64,000 nucleotides of DNA from Flavobacterium cellulosilyticum (GTDB taxonomy: Bacteria > Bacteroidota > Bacteroidia > Flavobacteriales > Flavobacteriaceae), in assembly GCF_004349355.1 (NCBI RefSeq), contig NZ_SMFK01000014.1, forward strand, positions 1 through 64,000, given 5' to 3'. Positions 1 to 9,446 of this stretch are shown here, piece by piece (within the stretch, counting starts at the first letter, position 1; the number at the start of each line of letters is the position of its first letter). A model generated the notes under the pieces. The model had not been told where the DNA came from. It saw only the letters and a program-made list of their open reading frames with translations, and did no database searches. The position numbers and the translations under genes were made by a program.

Positions 1-43
1 CGATGCCAGCACAATTTTTAATAATTTTTTCTAAACTACTCAT
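1..43 (-). CDS. 5' end of a truncated minus-strand gene, product unknown
   Basis: An ATG at 43-41 on the minus strand opens a frame that runs off the window edge, giving MSSLEKIIKNCAGI. Fourteen codons are too few to identify it. The KNCAGI stretch is loosely like the start of IS110-type transposases, where a GIDVSK motif follows, but the residues that would settle this lie outside the window. No ribosome-binding site is visible, which is normal for this group of bacteria. Confidence 0.25.
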   Translation of the reverse strand, partial: MSSLEKIIKNCAGI

Positions 44-493
44 CGCTCAATGAATTAATGAAATAGAAATAGGCTCAAAATATACTAAGTGAAAAGATAT
101 TACTACCATGGGGGAAATTCATTAGAATAGAACTCACCAATATTGCTTAATATAATATTTTGAAACAAAACTCGAACTCAGGTAATTAACACTAATTGAT
201 TTACTGCTACACTGCCTAATTCTAATTCAGATTATACACAAAGATAACGTCATTTTATATTGCTTTTTTTTGAAAAAAAATTACACCTCGAACTGACGAA
301 AAATTATCATCAAAAACTAATTACAGCCAACGGGTTATTTTTTATATTTTTAATAATTGCACCGAAAGAGTGTAATTAAGTCTATTTTACAATAATCAAT
401 TTTTTTAGTGATTTATTTGAACTGCTTAACAATTAATTAGTTTTTTTTATTATAAAAAAAGTAGTCAAAAGGTTTTTGTTAGCAGTAGAACTA

Positions 494-718
494 CTAATAA
501 TTTAAAAGTTTTAAAGGAAACATACCAATTAAATTTTTCACTAATCGTATAGGATGTAAATTTAATTTCATATTAGTCTTTTCGCCTGCAGTTTTAATGG
601 TTATATTTCCTGATTGAGGACATTTAACAACTAAAAAATAATTTTTCAACTTTGGTATTGCCTTAATTTTGGCATTATTATATATATTTGCAGCATTATA
701 GTATTGATTTGAATTCAT
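494..718 (-). CDS. Doubtful small hypothetical protein (74 aa)
   Basis: This ORF starts at ATG 718 on the minus strand and encodes a basic, Asn- and Lys-rich 74-residue product that I do not recognise. It has no signal peptide or membrane segment. In its favour, the minus strand has a TAATATTTGC stretch some 60 bases upstream that resembles a Bacteroidota -7 promoter element, and no other gene competes for the region. Against it, the composition is what random AT-rich DNA would give. It could also be the eroded end of a larger gene. Confidence 0.25.
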   Translation of the reverse strand: MNSNQYYNAANIYNNAKIKAIPKLKNYFLVVKCPQSGNITIKTAGEKTNMKLNLHPIRLVKNLIGMFPLKLLNY

Positions 719-1267
719 GTTTATCTACATTTCAATTTATAATGATAAAGAAAATAATTATTTTTTTTTTGCAAATATTATATTTAGGGATAGTTATTAT
801 GTAACTATTCAAGGGGAACCCTTATTCAATTATCAAATAAAACCATTCAATATTTTATTTTAACGTTGATACTTAGGCTATTGAATTGATTGCATGCAGA
901 AATAAAACTTTATATTTTTCAAAAAAACATCTAATAATTCAAGTTAATCTCCAGGGCATACTTTTTAATGTAATTAAGTCAATAGTTTTTGAGTAGCGTG
1001 TCCCTATAACTATCAGTAAGGAACAAAATTTATCGATAAGTTATATATTTGAAATGACGCGTATTGAGAATAAGATAATTTTATTAAATTCGGTTCTTAA
1101 TTGATTTTTTTTATGCTTTTTACTACAAAAAAATTGAACTGACGGCTTGATAATTGCACACAACAGCTTTTAGGTAGCAGATAAGGTTTAACTATACAAT
1201 TTAGGACAACAATAATTCAAAAACATTAGTTTAGAAATATGGAAATAATTCTGATGTTTAAAAAATC

Positions 1268-1478
1268 GGGTTAATCGGCTATTGAATAGGTTAATTGGTT
1301 AGAGGAAAGGGGTTAAGCGGTTAGTCATAAATTTGAATGTTTAATTTAGTTAACCAATTAACCAATTAACCAGTTAAACAGTTGAAATAATTAAGCAATT
1401 AAACAATTAACCAGTTAACCACTTAAAACAGTTAACCAATTAACCAGTTAAGCAATTAACCACTTAAATAAATAATCA
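1268..1478. repeat. Degenerate TTAACCAR repeat with an inverted left arm
   Basis: From 1349 to 1478 the sequence is a run of variants of TTAACCAA, TTAACCAG, TTAAGCAA and TTAAACAG at roughly 8-base spacing. From 1268 to 1323 the same word appears in reverse complement (GGTTAATCGG, GGTTAATTGG, GGTTAAGCGG). The two arms could therefore pair into an imperfect hairpin in DNA or RNA. It lies directly upstream of ugd, so it is either leader sequence or intergenic repeat. No coding function is visible. Confidence 0.65.
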
Positions 1479-1567
1479 ATTATTATAGGAAGGCGGATAC
1501 GCCAACTTGAATTATTTCGAGTAGCGGTCAAAACAAATTATAATTATATTAATAAAAAAAAGTCATA

Positions 1568-2980
1568 ATGAAAATAAAAAATATTTGTTGTTTGGGTGCC
1601 GGTTATGTAGGTGGACCAACCATGTCGGTAATCGCTTTAAAATGTCCTGAAATTAAAGTCACCGTTGTCGATTTAAATGAGGCACGTATTGCAGCTTGGA
1701 ATGATGATAATTTAGATAATTTGCCAGTTTACGAACCCAGATTAGCAGAAGTAGTTGGCGAAGCAAGAGGTCGCAATCTTTTTTTCTCTACCGATGTGGA
1801 TGCAGCAATTGATGCAGCAGATATGATTTTTATTGCAGTTAATACACCTACTAAAACCTATGGTGAAGGAAAGGGTATGGCTGCTGATCTTAAATTTGTG
1901 GAATTGTGTGCCAGACAAATAGCCCGAATAGCTAAAAACGATAAAATTATTGTTGAAAAATCGACATTACCCGTTCGTACTGCCGAAACCTTACAAACGA
2001 TACTGGACAGTACTGGAAATGGGGTGCATTTTGAGGTCTTATCCAATCCTGAATTTTTGGCCGAAGGCACCGCTATCGAAGATTTATTCAATGCAGATAG
2101 GGTGTTGATAGGAGGGAAACAAACTCCAAAAGGAAAAGTTGCAATCCAAGCCTTGGTTGATGTGTATGCCCATTGGTTGACACCAAAACAAATTTTAACC
2201 ACCAATGTTTGGTCTTCCGAATTGTCTAAATTAACGGCGAATGCTTTCTTAGCGCAACGGATCTCCTCAATAAATGCTTTATCTGCATTGTGCGAAGCGA
2301 CTGAAGCAAATGTTGATGAAGTGGCCAACGCAATTGGAACTGATAGTCGAATTGGTCCAAAGTTTCTAAAAGCTTCAGTAGGATTTGGAGGTTCTTGTTT
2401 TCAAAAAGATATTTTGAATTTGGTGTATCTGTGTCGTTTTTTCAATTTACCTGAAGTAGCCAATTATTGGGAGCAAGTCATTATTTTGAACGATTATCAA
2501 AAATACCGTTTTGCAAAAAAAATAATCAGTTCACTATTTAATACCGTTAGCGATAAAAAAATCACCTTTTTGGGTTGGGCTTTCAAAAAAGATACCAATG
2601 ACACACGGGAGTCTGCAGCCATTTATGTGGCCGATCACCTTATAGAAGATGGTGCTCAAATACATGTATATGATCCTAAAGTTTCTGAGGCAAAAATAAA
2701 AGCCGACATGAGCTATTTATGGGAATTAAACGGACTAACTGAACACAAAATAACCGCAAAACTAAAACAACTATTTGTATACAAAACACCAATGGAGGCT
2801 TTAGATCAAGCGCATGCAGTTGCTGTATTGACCGAGTGGGATGAATTCAAAACATACGATTGGAAATCTATCTACCAAAACATGTACAAACCTGCTTTTG
2901 TATTTGACGGTCGTAATATTTTAGATGCAGATAAATTGACAACAATTGGTTTTCAGGTTAAGGGGATTGGAAAAGGATAA
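1568..2980 (+). CDS. ugd: UDP-glucose 6-dehydrogenase (eukaryotic-like length)
   Basis: It oxidises UDP-glucose to UDP-glucuronate with two NAD+, supplying the acidic sugar nucleotide for the polysaccharide encoded downstream. The N-terminal Rossmann motif GAGYVGGPT lies at residues 10-18. The catalytic cysteine sits in GFGGSCFQKD as Cys277, matching the position of the animal UGDH cysteine. At 470 residues it resembles the long UGDH form rather than the shorter bacterial form of about 390-440. It is the first gene of the locus. Together with the UDP-glucuronate decarboxylase gene at 20989 it forms a two-step route to UDP-xylose. The start has only poly-A upstream. Confidence 0.95.
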   Translation: MKIKNICCLGAGYVGGPTMSVIALKCPEIKVTVVDLNEARIAAWNDDNLDNLPVYEPRLAEVVGEARGRNLFFSTDVDAAIDAADMIFIAVNTPTKTYGEGKGMAADLKFVELCARQIARIAKNDKIIVEKSTLPVRTAETLQTILDSTGNGVHFEVLSNPEFLAEGTAIEDLFNADRVLIGGKQTPKGKVAIQALVDVYAHWLTPKQILTTNVWSSELSKLTANAFLAQRISSINALSALCEATEANVDEVANAIGTDSRIGPKFLKASVGFGGSCFQKDILNLVYLCRFFNLPEVANYWEQVIILNDYQKYRFAKKIISSLFNTVSDKKITFLGWAFKKDTNDTRESAAIYVADHLIEDGAQIHVYDPKVSEAKIKADMSYLWELNGLTEHKITAKLKQLFVYKTPMEALDQAHAVAVLTEWDEFKTYDWKSIYQNMYKPAFVFDGRNILDADKLTTIGFQVKGIGKG

Positions 2981-3051
2981 AATAATGCATTTCAAAAGCA
3001 AAATAAGCAATAAGTTGTTTTATTGATATTGATATAAACCAATAGTAAAGA

Positions 3052-4338
3052 ATGAGCAAGAGTTTAGATAAATTAAAACAACACAGGCATTACGATAAAA
3101 GCGTAAACATTCTAAAGTTAATTTCAATTGTTGGTAGTACCGAGATTTTACTAAAAGGAATTGGATTTATTTCAGGAATTTTGATAGTAAGATTACTACC
3201 TATTCAAGAATATGCTTTTTACACACTAGCGAATACTATGTTAGGCACTTTGGTTGTTTTGACTGATGGAGGAATTTCTAATGGAGTTATGGCATTGAGT
3301 GGTAAAGTATGGCAAGACCCTAAAAAATTGGGTTCCATTTTAGCAACAGGTTTGGACTTAAGACGAAAATTTGCGGTTATTACATTACTGTTTGCAGCAC
3401 CAATTATTATCTATTTATTAGTTCTCAATAAAGCTAGTTGGTTAACAGCTTTATTAATATTATTATCTTTAATTCCAGCTTTTTATGCTGATTTATCGGA
3501 TTCCTTATTAGAAATAACACCAAAATTACATCAAGATATTGCAAGTTTACAAAAAAACCAATTAACAGTTGGATTTGGAAGATTAATGTTAACCCTGTTG
3601 ACTATATTTATTTTTCCTTGGACCTATGTCATACTTTTAGCATCAGGACTCCCCAGAATATATGGTAATTTAAAATTAAAAAAAATTAATGAGAAGTTTG
3701 TCGATAGCAACCAAAAGCCAGATCCAATAATAAGAAAAGAAATTTTGAGAATTGTTACTCGTATTTTGCCCAATATTATTTTCTTTGCTTTTTCAGGACA
3801 AATTGTTATTTGGATATTATCGGTTTTTGGAAATACCAATGAGTTAGCTAGTATTGGAGCTTTAGGTCGGTTTTCTATACTTATAGGGCTTTTTACTAGT
3901 GTATTAGCAACACTTTTTATACCTCGATTTTCTAGATTGGGGGATCATAAATCGAAAATACTAAAAGCTTTTTTTATTTTTCAATTGATACTTTTTTTAT
4001 TTTCAGGTTTTGTCATGTTGATTGTTTTGCTATTTCCTGCACAAATGTTATGGATTTTAGGCGCTTCATATAGTGGATTAACTTCAGAGCTTTTTTTAAT
4101 CATATTGGCTAATTGCATTGGTCTAATTTCTTCTTTGACAGGAAATTTGATAGGTAGTAGAGGTCATTTTTTAAATCCAATACTAGTAATGACAATGAAT
4201 TTAGCTACTGTAACTGCAGCTTTTTTTATTTGGGATTTATCAACACTTCACGGAATTTTGTATTATAGTATTTTATACCAATGTATTTCTTTAATGGTGA
4301 ATTATAGTTTTAGTTTTTATAAATTAATTTGTAGATAA
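3052..4338 (+). CDS. Polysaccharide flippase-like membrane protein (Wzx/MOP family)
   Basis: This 428-residue protein consists almost entirely of hydrophobic segments, with about twelve predicted helices. The first segments (residues about 30-60, containing GFISGILIVRLLPIQEYAFY) resemble the opening of Wzx/PST-type O-unit flippases. The expected role is to move undecaprenyl-linked repeat units across the inner membrane. Its placement beside glycosyltransferases and a Wzy-like polymerase supports this. The family diverges strongly in sequence, so the exact substrate cannot be read. The next gene starts three bases after its stop. Confidence 0.8.
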   Translation: MSKSLDKLKQHRHYDKSVNILKLISIVGSTEILLKGIGFISGILIVRLLPIQEYAFYTLANTMLGTLVVLTDGGISNGVMALSGKVWQDPKKLGSILATGLDLRRKFAVITLLFAAPIIIYLLVLNKASWLTALLILLSLIPAFYADLSDSLLEITPKLHQDIASLQKNQLTVGFGRLMLTLLTIFIFPWTYVILLASGLPRIYGNLKLKKINEKFVDSNQKPDPIIRKEILRIVTRILPNIIFFAFSGQIVIWILSVFGNTNELASIGALGRFSILIGLFTSVLATLFIPRFSRLGDHKSKILKAFFIFQLILFLFSGFVMLIVLLFPAQMLWILGASYSGLTSELFLIILANCIGLISSLTGNLIGSRGHFLNPILVMTMNLATVTAAFFIWDLSTLHGILYYSILYQCISLMVNYSFSFYKLICR

Positions 4339-4341
4339 GCA

Positions 4342-5241
4342 ATGATTACTCCACTAATAAGTATCATAATTCCAGCTTACAATGCTTCCGATTTTATATT
4401 AGAAACATTAGAGTCAGTTAAACAACAAACCTATACTAACTGGGAAATTGTTTTGGTAAATGATTGTTCCACCGATAATACCATCGATATAGTAAATGAA
4501 TTTTCGGGCAATGTTTCTAATTATGTAAAATTGATTATAAATCAAACTAACTTAGGTGTAAGTGAAACACGTAATGTAGCTGTGGCTAATGCATCTGGTT
4601 CTTGGTTGGCTTTACTCGATAGTGATGATGTTTGGTTGCCGAATCATCTTGAAACTTTAATAAATGAGGTAGCAAAAGATTCAGATTTAAACTTAGTTTA
4701 TGCTGGATGTCTCGTGTTTTTAGATGATGTTAAAAATATTATATTCGAACAAGTAATTACAGATGGAATGCTAAATAATTTTAATATTTCTTTGTTTACT
4801 CATCAAATAGGAATTAATCCATGTACTGTTTTGTTAAACAAAAAATCTTGGAATAGGATTGGTGGTATGGTTCCAAACCTTCACCATGCAGAAGATAAAG
4901 ATTTATTATTCAGATTAGCAAAAATGGGAACTAAATTTAAATTTTCAAAGCAAAATACCGCTTTATATAGAAAGCATTCTAATGCAATAGCTGCTTCTAA
5001 TAATGCATCTAAAATGGCATTAGGGTCCATATATGTATATGAAAAACATTTTGACTGGGAAGCCATTCCATTAAAAATAAGAATTGATCAATTGGCTGAT
5101 GCTTATTTGTCTTATGCTAGACTTATAAGGCATATTGATATTAAGATTGCTGGTCAGTATAGTTTGAAAGCACTTAAAACAAAGAAGAGTATTAAGAATG
5201 TATGTTACTTCATTGCTTTTAAGACTTTATCATTCCTTTAA
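4342..5241 (+). CDS. Family 2 glycosyltransferase (GT-A fold)
   Basis: An inverting sugar transferase, expected to add one residue to a lipid-linked repeat unit at the cytoplasmic face. The GT2 signature is clear: SIIIPAYNAS at residues 7-16, the nucleotide-binding NDCSTDNT at 40-47, and the metal-binding DSD at 93-95 followed by DVW. There are no membrane helices, as is usual for repeat-unit assembly enzymes. It is tightly packed between the flippase gene and an acyltransferase gene. Donor and acceptor sugars cannot be deduced. Confidence 0.9.
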   Translation: MITPLISIIIPAYNASDFILETLESVKQQTYTNWEIVLVNDCSTDNTIDIVNEFSGNVSNYVKLIINQTNLGVSETRNVAVANASGSWLALLDSDDVWLPNHLETLINEVAKDSDLNLVYAGCLVFLDDVKNIIFEQVITDGMLNNFNISLFTHQIGINPCTVLLNKKSWNRIGGMVPNLHHAEDKDLLFRLAKMGTKFKFSKQNTALYRKHSNAIAASNNASKMALGSIYVYEKHFDWEAIPLKIRIDQLADAYLSYARLIRHIDIKIAGQYSLKALKTKKSIKNVCYFIAFKTLSFL

Positions 5242-5253
5242 TAATCGAGAAAC

Positions 5254-6327
5254 ATGAATAAAATATTTTACTCAAAACCAAGCTTTACCGATTCGACTTG
5301 GGCTCTTCTTGCTATAACTCGTTTTTTATTGGCTTTAGTTGTTATGATTTCTATTGGGCATTTAAGTGATTTTACCAGTGAAGGCAGTATATTTAATTAC
5401 CTAAAAGATTTTGGAGGAAAAACGGCAGTAATGGTTTTTCTAATGGTTTCCGGTATTTCTGTTGGATATTCTTATTCTGAAAATAAAAACGGCTTTTTTA
5501 AGCGTCGTTTTTTACGAATTTATCCCCTGTATTTTATGGCCATATTAGGTACTGTTATACTACAATTTTACGTGGGATCACCGTATCATGTAAATAATAG
5601 TATGGTTTTTGTTGCGGCTGGAAACGCTACTAGTATAGCAAATTTTTTATTATTGCAAGGTGTAGTTGCGCTAAATATTATGTATAATTCCCCTGTTTGG
5701 TCACTAAGTGTAGAAGTTTTTTTATATATGATGTTACCAATATTTTTTATACTTCGGACGCGTTTTCTTTATTTAATAGTAATCATATCATTGTTTTTTT
5801 ATATTGGACATTCGTATTTACCTTCTATATCATTATTTGGCTTCCAACATTTGATGTATGCTTGGCCATTTATTTTAGGGTTTATAATAACTGTTAGAAA
5901 AAAAAGTTGGAGTATAATACCTTTTATTTTATTAGGAACATACGGTATTTATTATAATTTTTTAAATGGCACGGTATTCGAAAAATACTCTTATGTTTGG
6001 TTCTTTTTTTCTGTTATATTGATTTTTATTATTTTATATACTAAATTAAATTTATCAAAAAGGTATTTAACTTTTTTAAATTTTTTAGGAACTATTTCTT
6101 ACCCAATGTATTTAGTTCACATACCACTATATATTTTTTTATATCATTTAGGTATACGAGAGTCCTACCTTTTTGTATTATTAGTTATTTTAATATGTAT
6201 TCCAATTAATTATATTTTTGATGTATGGTTTAAAAAAATATTTTGGAAACCGCTTGTTAATTATATTGAAACTAGAGTTAAAGAATTTAAATTAAAAAGG
6301 ATTTCTAATAAAATTTCGAAAGCATGA
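5254..6327 (+). CDS. Acyltransferase 3 family membrane protein (OafA-like O-acylation)
   Basis: A 357-residue integral membrane protein with about ten hydrophobic segments. It has the family features: an early FLMVSGISVGYSY segment, a basic FFKRRFLRIYPLYF stretch (the R-x10-H region of this family is degenerate here), and SPVWSLSVEVFLYM in the middle. Such proteins transfer acetyl or other acyl groups onto exported glycans. In this locus it most likely O-acetylates the repeat unit. Its stop codon overlaps the next start by four bases (ATGA), suggesting translational coupling. Confidence 0.85.
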   Translation: MNKIFYSKPSFTDSTWALLAITRFLLALVVMISIGHLSDFTSEGSIFNYLKDFGGKTAVMVFLMVSGISVGYSYSENKNGFFKRRFLRIYPLYFMAILGTVILQFYVGSPYHVNNSMVFVAAGNATSIANFLLLQGVVALNIMYNSPVWSLSVEVFLYMMLPIFFILRTRFLYLIVIISLFFYIGHSYLPSISLFGFQHLMYAWPFILGFIITVRKKSWSIIPFILLGTYGIYYNFLNGTVFEKYSYVWFFFSVILIFIILYTKLNLSKRYLTFLNFLGTISYPMYLVHIPLYIFLYHLGIRESYLFVLLVILICIPINYIFDVWFKKIFWKPLVNYIETRVKEFKLKRISNKISKA

Positions 6328-7247
6328 AAAAGTTAGCTGGTCAAGGAGGTCTAACCAAAAAAATAAGCACGGCAATTGGTAATTCCAATAAGGCAAAATT
6401 TTTAAAGGAGGTTGATTCAAATTTGGCTCATTTATTAGCAGAAGTCAATCAGAATAAAGTCATTGCTATGGAAGTGGCTAGTTTTTCCTCTTGTAATGAT
6501 TATCCTGAACAACTTTTGTCTCTATTATCTTATGTTCGTTATGTAGGGATTCCTATAAAATGGACTATTTATTCTGATGGGTCGCATACTCAAAAGCAGA
6601 TTGATCTTGTTGAAAGTAATTTTAATTTTGTTGTTTTTAAAAGTATGAATTTTGCGGAATTATCATCTATTGAACATTTGTGTAAGGATGAAATTAAACC
6701 CTATCATACCTATATTTTGGATTATGGTAAAAAGTTTGCTTTAGGAAGACGATTATTTTATTATTTACATCATAAAATTGAAGTTCCAACTTTATTCATT
6801 GACTCCGATATTCTGTTTTATGATAAAGCTAGTTTATTTAATCTCATTTTAACAGAAAATCCAAAACCAGATGGTTGGTTTATGCCTGATCCAGTTTGGG
6901 GGTGTTTGGATAGTAAGTATAAAGAAATTCACTCTGAGCAATTTTATCAGGTTAACGCTGGTTTGATGATGTTAACTAAAGAATTTGAGGTTTTGAAAAA
7001 TGGGTTGGATTTTTTTAAAACTATGAATTTTGAGTATGAGTATTTTAGCGATCAAACTATTTTCCAGATTATATTAAAGGATAATTCATTCATGCCATTA
7101 ACTCCTAAAACCTTCATTTTAGATATAGGAGATCAATTTGATTTCTCCTATTTATTTAAACCAAAACAGATGGCTGTACGTCATTATACAGGGCCAGTTC
7201 GACATAAAATGTGGCAAAATAATTACAAATGGCATTTAGGTTTATAA
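6324..7247 (+). CDS. Putative glycosyltransferase with DSD motif, family not recognised
   Basis: A soluble 307-residue protein. The segment FIDSDILFYD (Asp160, Ser161, Asp162) looks like the metal and nucleotide-sugar binding DXD of GT-A enzymes, preceded by a Rossmann-like beta strand. A later stretch with NAGLMMLTKEFEVL and YEYFSDQTIFQ resembles nucleotide-diphospho-sugar transferases that return a residue to an acceptor. I cannot assign a CAZy family. Location inside the repeat-unit assembly block supports a transferase role. It begins inside the previous stop codon and is the first of three consecutive genes of this type. Confidence 0.6.
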   Translation: MKKLAGQGGLTKKISTAIGNSNKAKFLKEVDSNLAHLLAEVNQNKVIAMEVASFSSCNDYPEQLLSLLSYVRYVGIPIKWTIYSDGSHTQKQIDLVESNFNFVVFKSMNFAELSSIEHLCKDEIKPYHTYILDYGKKFALGRRLFYYLHHKIEVPTLFIDSDILFYDKASLFNLILTENPKPDGWFMPDPVWGCLDSKYKEIHSEQFYQVNAGLMMLTKEFEVLKNGLDFFKTMNFEYEYFSDQTIFQIILKDNSFMPLTPKTFILDIGDQFDFSYLFKPKQMAVRHYTGPVRHKMWQNNYKWHLGL

Positions 7248-7257
7248 AAGAATAAAA

Positions 7258-8274
7258 ATGAAAAAAGGCATTGTTTTAGTGGCGAACTTGAATAGTCAAT
7301 GGTATTGTGAAAATTTAATTTACTCCATTCGAAAAAGTGGTTGCACGTTACCTATTCGATTGATTCATTTTGGAGGAGAGCCAGTAAACTCAAAAAATAT
7401 CCTTGACGAAGTAGAATTTTTAACTGTTGATGACTTTTCAGAGGAAGCAAAAGCTTTTATACTCAATTTACGCAATGTATTAACGGATTGTCCAATGGGA
7501 TTTTTATACCGTTTTTTATCTTGGTATTCCGATTGGGATGAATTTATTTATGCGGATAACGATATTGTTGCTTTGATGAATTGGGAACGTTTGTTTGATT
7601 TTGCAGAGGGGTATGACTTGGTACATGCAGATACAGAATATACCACTATTGGAATATATAATTATATAGAACCAATAAAAGTTCAAGAAATTTTTGGGAA
7701 GGATAGTTTAAATTCTGCGATTACAGCAGGACATATACTTGTAAACAAAAAATCTAAGATGATAGCCGATATGAATGCAGCAGTAGAATGGTTTAAGCAA
7801 TATCCAGAAATACCAAGGAAACATGATCAATCTTTATTACATATAGCTTCATTACTTGGGGATTGGAAGATTCTTAACCTTTGTAAACCACCATTCAATT
7901 GGTTGAGTTCTTGGTCCGGAGATTATAAAAATAGTTTGGATTTGATTCATGCCATACAAGGAGGATATATACAAAATACATCTTCCTATAATAATTGGAA
8001 TTCAAAATTGTCAGATGAGGACAAAAAAAGATACAATCAAGAATCTATATCTCCATCTTTAAATGTGCCAATTAGTCATTTGCATTATTCGGGTAGAGGC
8101 TATATAGGGAATGAGTCCATTGATGATTTGATGTTTTCTTATCAAAATAATAAAAAAAAGATGATGAGTTTATATAAAATTCATAGTTCAGATCTATTTT
8201 ACATTACATACATAAAATATCAATTCAAGCGTATTAGAAGGAAATTTAATCAATTATATAAAAAACAACAATAA
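7258..8274 (+). CDS. Putative glycosyltransferase with DND motif, family not recognised
   Basis: A 338-residue soluble protein. YADNDIV places a DND triad at residues 100-102, after an opening strand (KKGIVLVANLNSQWYCENL) typical of nucleotide-binding folds. Downstream segments GHILVNKKS and KHDQSLLHIASL resemble the acceptor-side motifs of GT8-like or related retaining transferases, but the match is not decisive. The C-terminus is strongly basic, which could favour membrane contact. The next gene starts at the very next base after its stop, so the two are probably cotranslated. Confidence 0.6.
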   Translation: MKKGIVLVANLNSQWYCENLIYSIRKSGCTLPIRLIHFGGEPVNSKNILDEVEFLTVDDFSEEAKAFILNLRNVLTDCPMGFLYRFLSWYSDWDEFIYADNDIVALMNWERLFDFAEGYDLVHADTEYTTIGIYNYIEPIKVQEIFGKDSLNSAITAGHILVNKKSKMIADMNAAVEWFKQYPEIPRKHDQSLLHIASLLGDWKILNLCKPPFNWLSSWSGDYKNSLDLIHAIQGGYIQNTSSYNNWNSKLSDEDKKRYNQESISPSLNVPISHLHYSGRGYIGNESIDDLMFSYQNNKKKMMSLYKIHSSDLFYITYIKYQFKRIRRKFNQLYKKQQ

Positions 8275-9246
8275 ATGAATTCAGCAATTTGTACTGTTTT
8301 TGAAGGACACTATCACTATGGTGTAGCAGCTCTTTCTAACTCATTATATAAAAAAGGATTTCGTGGTAATATATATGTTGGTTACCGTGGTGCTTTGCCT
8401 AATTGGGTTATGAACGGAAAAAGAGAAACAATTGGTAAATGGAAAGATGCGATTACTTTAACTCCAGTTGAAGGAATACAACTTCTTTTTTTACCAATAG
8501 TCACCAATTATAATATGGCAAATTACAAACCCGATTTTATGTTGGAATTATGGGAAGGCCCAGCAAAATATGAAGAAGCACTCTTTTATTTTGACCCTGA
8601 TATTGTTGTAAATGATTCCTGGTCTTGTTTTGAACAATGGGTAAACTGTGGGATAGCTCTTTGTGAAGATGTTAATTCTCCATTACAGGAATTTCACCCT
8701 CGCAGGGAAGGTTGGAGAAATTATTATAAAAAACACAATATTGATTTAGAATTTAAAAATCAAATTTATGTAAATGCGGGTTTTGTCGGACTTCTTAAAA
8801 AGAACATTTCTTTTTTGAATTTATGGATTCAATTTCAAGAGGTTATGGGACCCGCAATTGGAGGTTTAGAAAATTCCATTTTTTTAAATCAAACTCATAA
8901 TTCTACCGTATTGAAATTAGAAGGATTTCAGATTTTTGATAAACCAGATCAAGATGCCCTTAATGCTACCATTGAATCTTATGATGGCACTATAAGTTAT
9001 ATGGGCAAAGATGGGATGGGGTTTGTCTTGGGTGATGCAACGATGTTTCATGCTCTGGGAAGTCCCAAACCTTGGAAGACAAATCAATTTCTAAGAGCTT
9101 TTAATGGAAGAACACCGAGAATAGTAGATCTCGCATACTGGAAAAACACTAGCTATCCCATTTTAGCACATTCTAAAAACGAAATAAGTAAGAAAAAAAT
9201 AGCTATTAAAATTTGTAAGTTAATTGGAAGGTTTTATAAAGTGTAA
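8275..9246 (+). CDS. Putative glycosyltransferase with DPD motif, family not recognised
   Basis: A 323-residue protein opening with AICTVFEGHYHYGVAALSNSL, a pattern of sugar transferases that act on a nucleotide donor. FYFDPDIVV carries a DPD triad at residues 107-109, in the same relative position as the triads of the two preceding proteins. The segment VNAGFVGLLKKN is a typical acceptor-binding stretch in GT-A enzymes. The family is not identifiable by eye. Its basic C-terminal tail (KNEISKKKIAIKICK) may associate with the membrane. A 200-base gap follows, the first real break in the cluster. Confidence 0.6.
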   Translation: MNSAICTVFEGHYHYGVAALSNSLYKKGFRGNIYVGYRGALPNWVMNGKRETIGKWKDAITLTPVEGIQLLFLPIVTNYNMANYKPDFMLELWEGPAKYEEALFYFDPDIVVNDSWSCFEQWVNCGIALCEDVNSPLQEFHPRREGWRNYYKKHNIDLEFKNQIYVNAGFVGLLKKNISFLNLWIQFQEVMGPAIGGLENSIFLNQTHNSTVLKLEGFQIFDKPDQDALNATIESYDGTISYMGKDGMGFVLGDATMFHALGSPKPWKTNQFLRAFNGRTPRIVDLAYWKNTSYPILAHSKNEISKKKIAIKICKLIGRFYKV

Positions 9247-9446
9247 TTTTTTTGGCGCAATAATTATATGATAATTATTTTCAATTGCTACACAATTCTG
9301 CGTAGTAAAGAAGATTTTAGTGATTTTATCCATAGGTTGTTTGATGATTTATGTTATAAGTTATTTGCTTTGTAAATATTAATGTTATTTAATTCATAAA
9401 TATAATAAGTTTAATTTTGGTAACGAATGTAATAAATGGTTAAGAG

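Larger units (their letters stand above)
44..1567. other. AT-rich, mostly non-coding region upstream of the polysaccharide locus
   Basis: I see no conserved protein gene here, only one doubtful small minus-strand ORF (494-718). The DNA is very AT-rich with many poly-A/T runs. A degenerate repeat occupies about 1268-1478. A small GGCG-GATA-CGCC hairpin sits at 1492-1503, about 65 bases before ugd and probably in its leader. A TAAATTTG box at 1328-1335 fits the Bacteroidota -7 consensus TAnnTTTG, but it is far from ugd and lacks a clear upstream TTTG element. Confidence 0.6.

Noticed and set aside
165..245. A stretch on the minus strand ending in GAGTTCGAGTT looks like the T-loop of a tRNA, with a D-arm-like GGCAGTGTAGCAG upstream
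   Set aside because: The arms do not pair: the T-stem halves CCTGA and TTTTG are not complementary, no acceptor stem forms, and no anticodon arm can be drawn.
1268..1478. Possible CRISPR array from repeated TTAACCAR words
   Set aside because: The units are about 8 bases, degenerate and contiguous, with no unique spacers of 30 bases or more and no cas genes nearby.
1858..2328. 156-codon minus-strand ORF inside ugd
   Set aside because: It lies wholly antisense to a well-conserved dehydrogenase gene and has low-complexity composition without family motifs.
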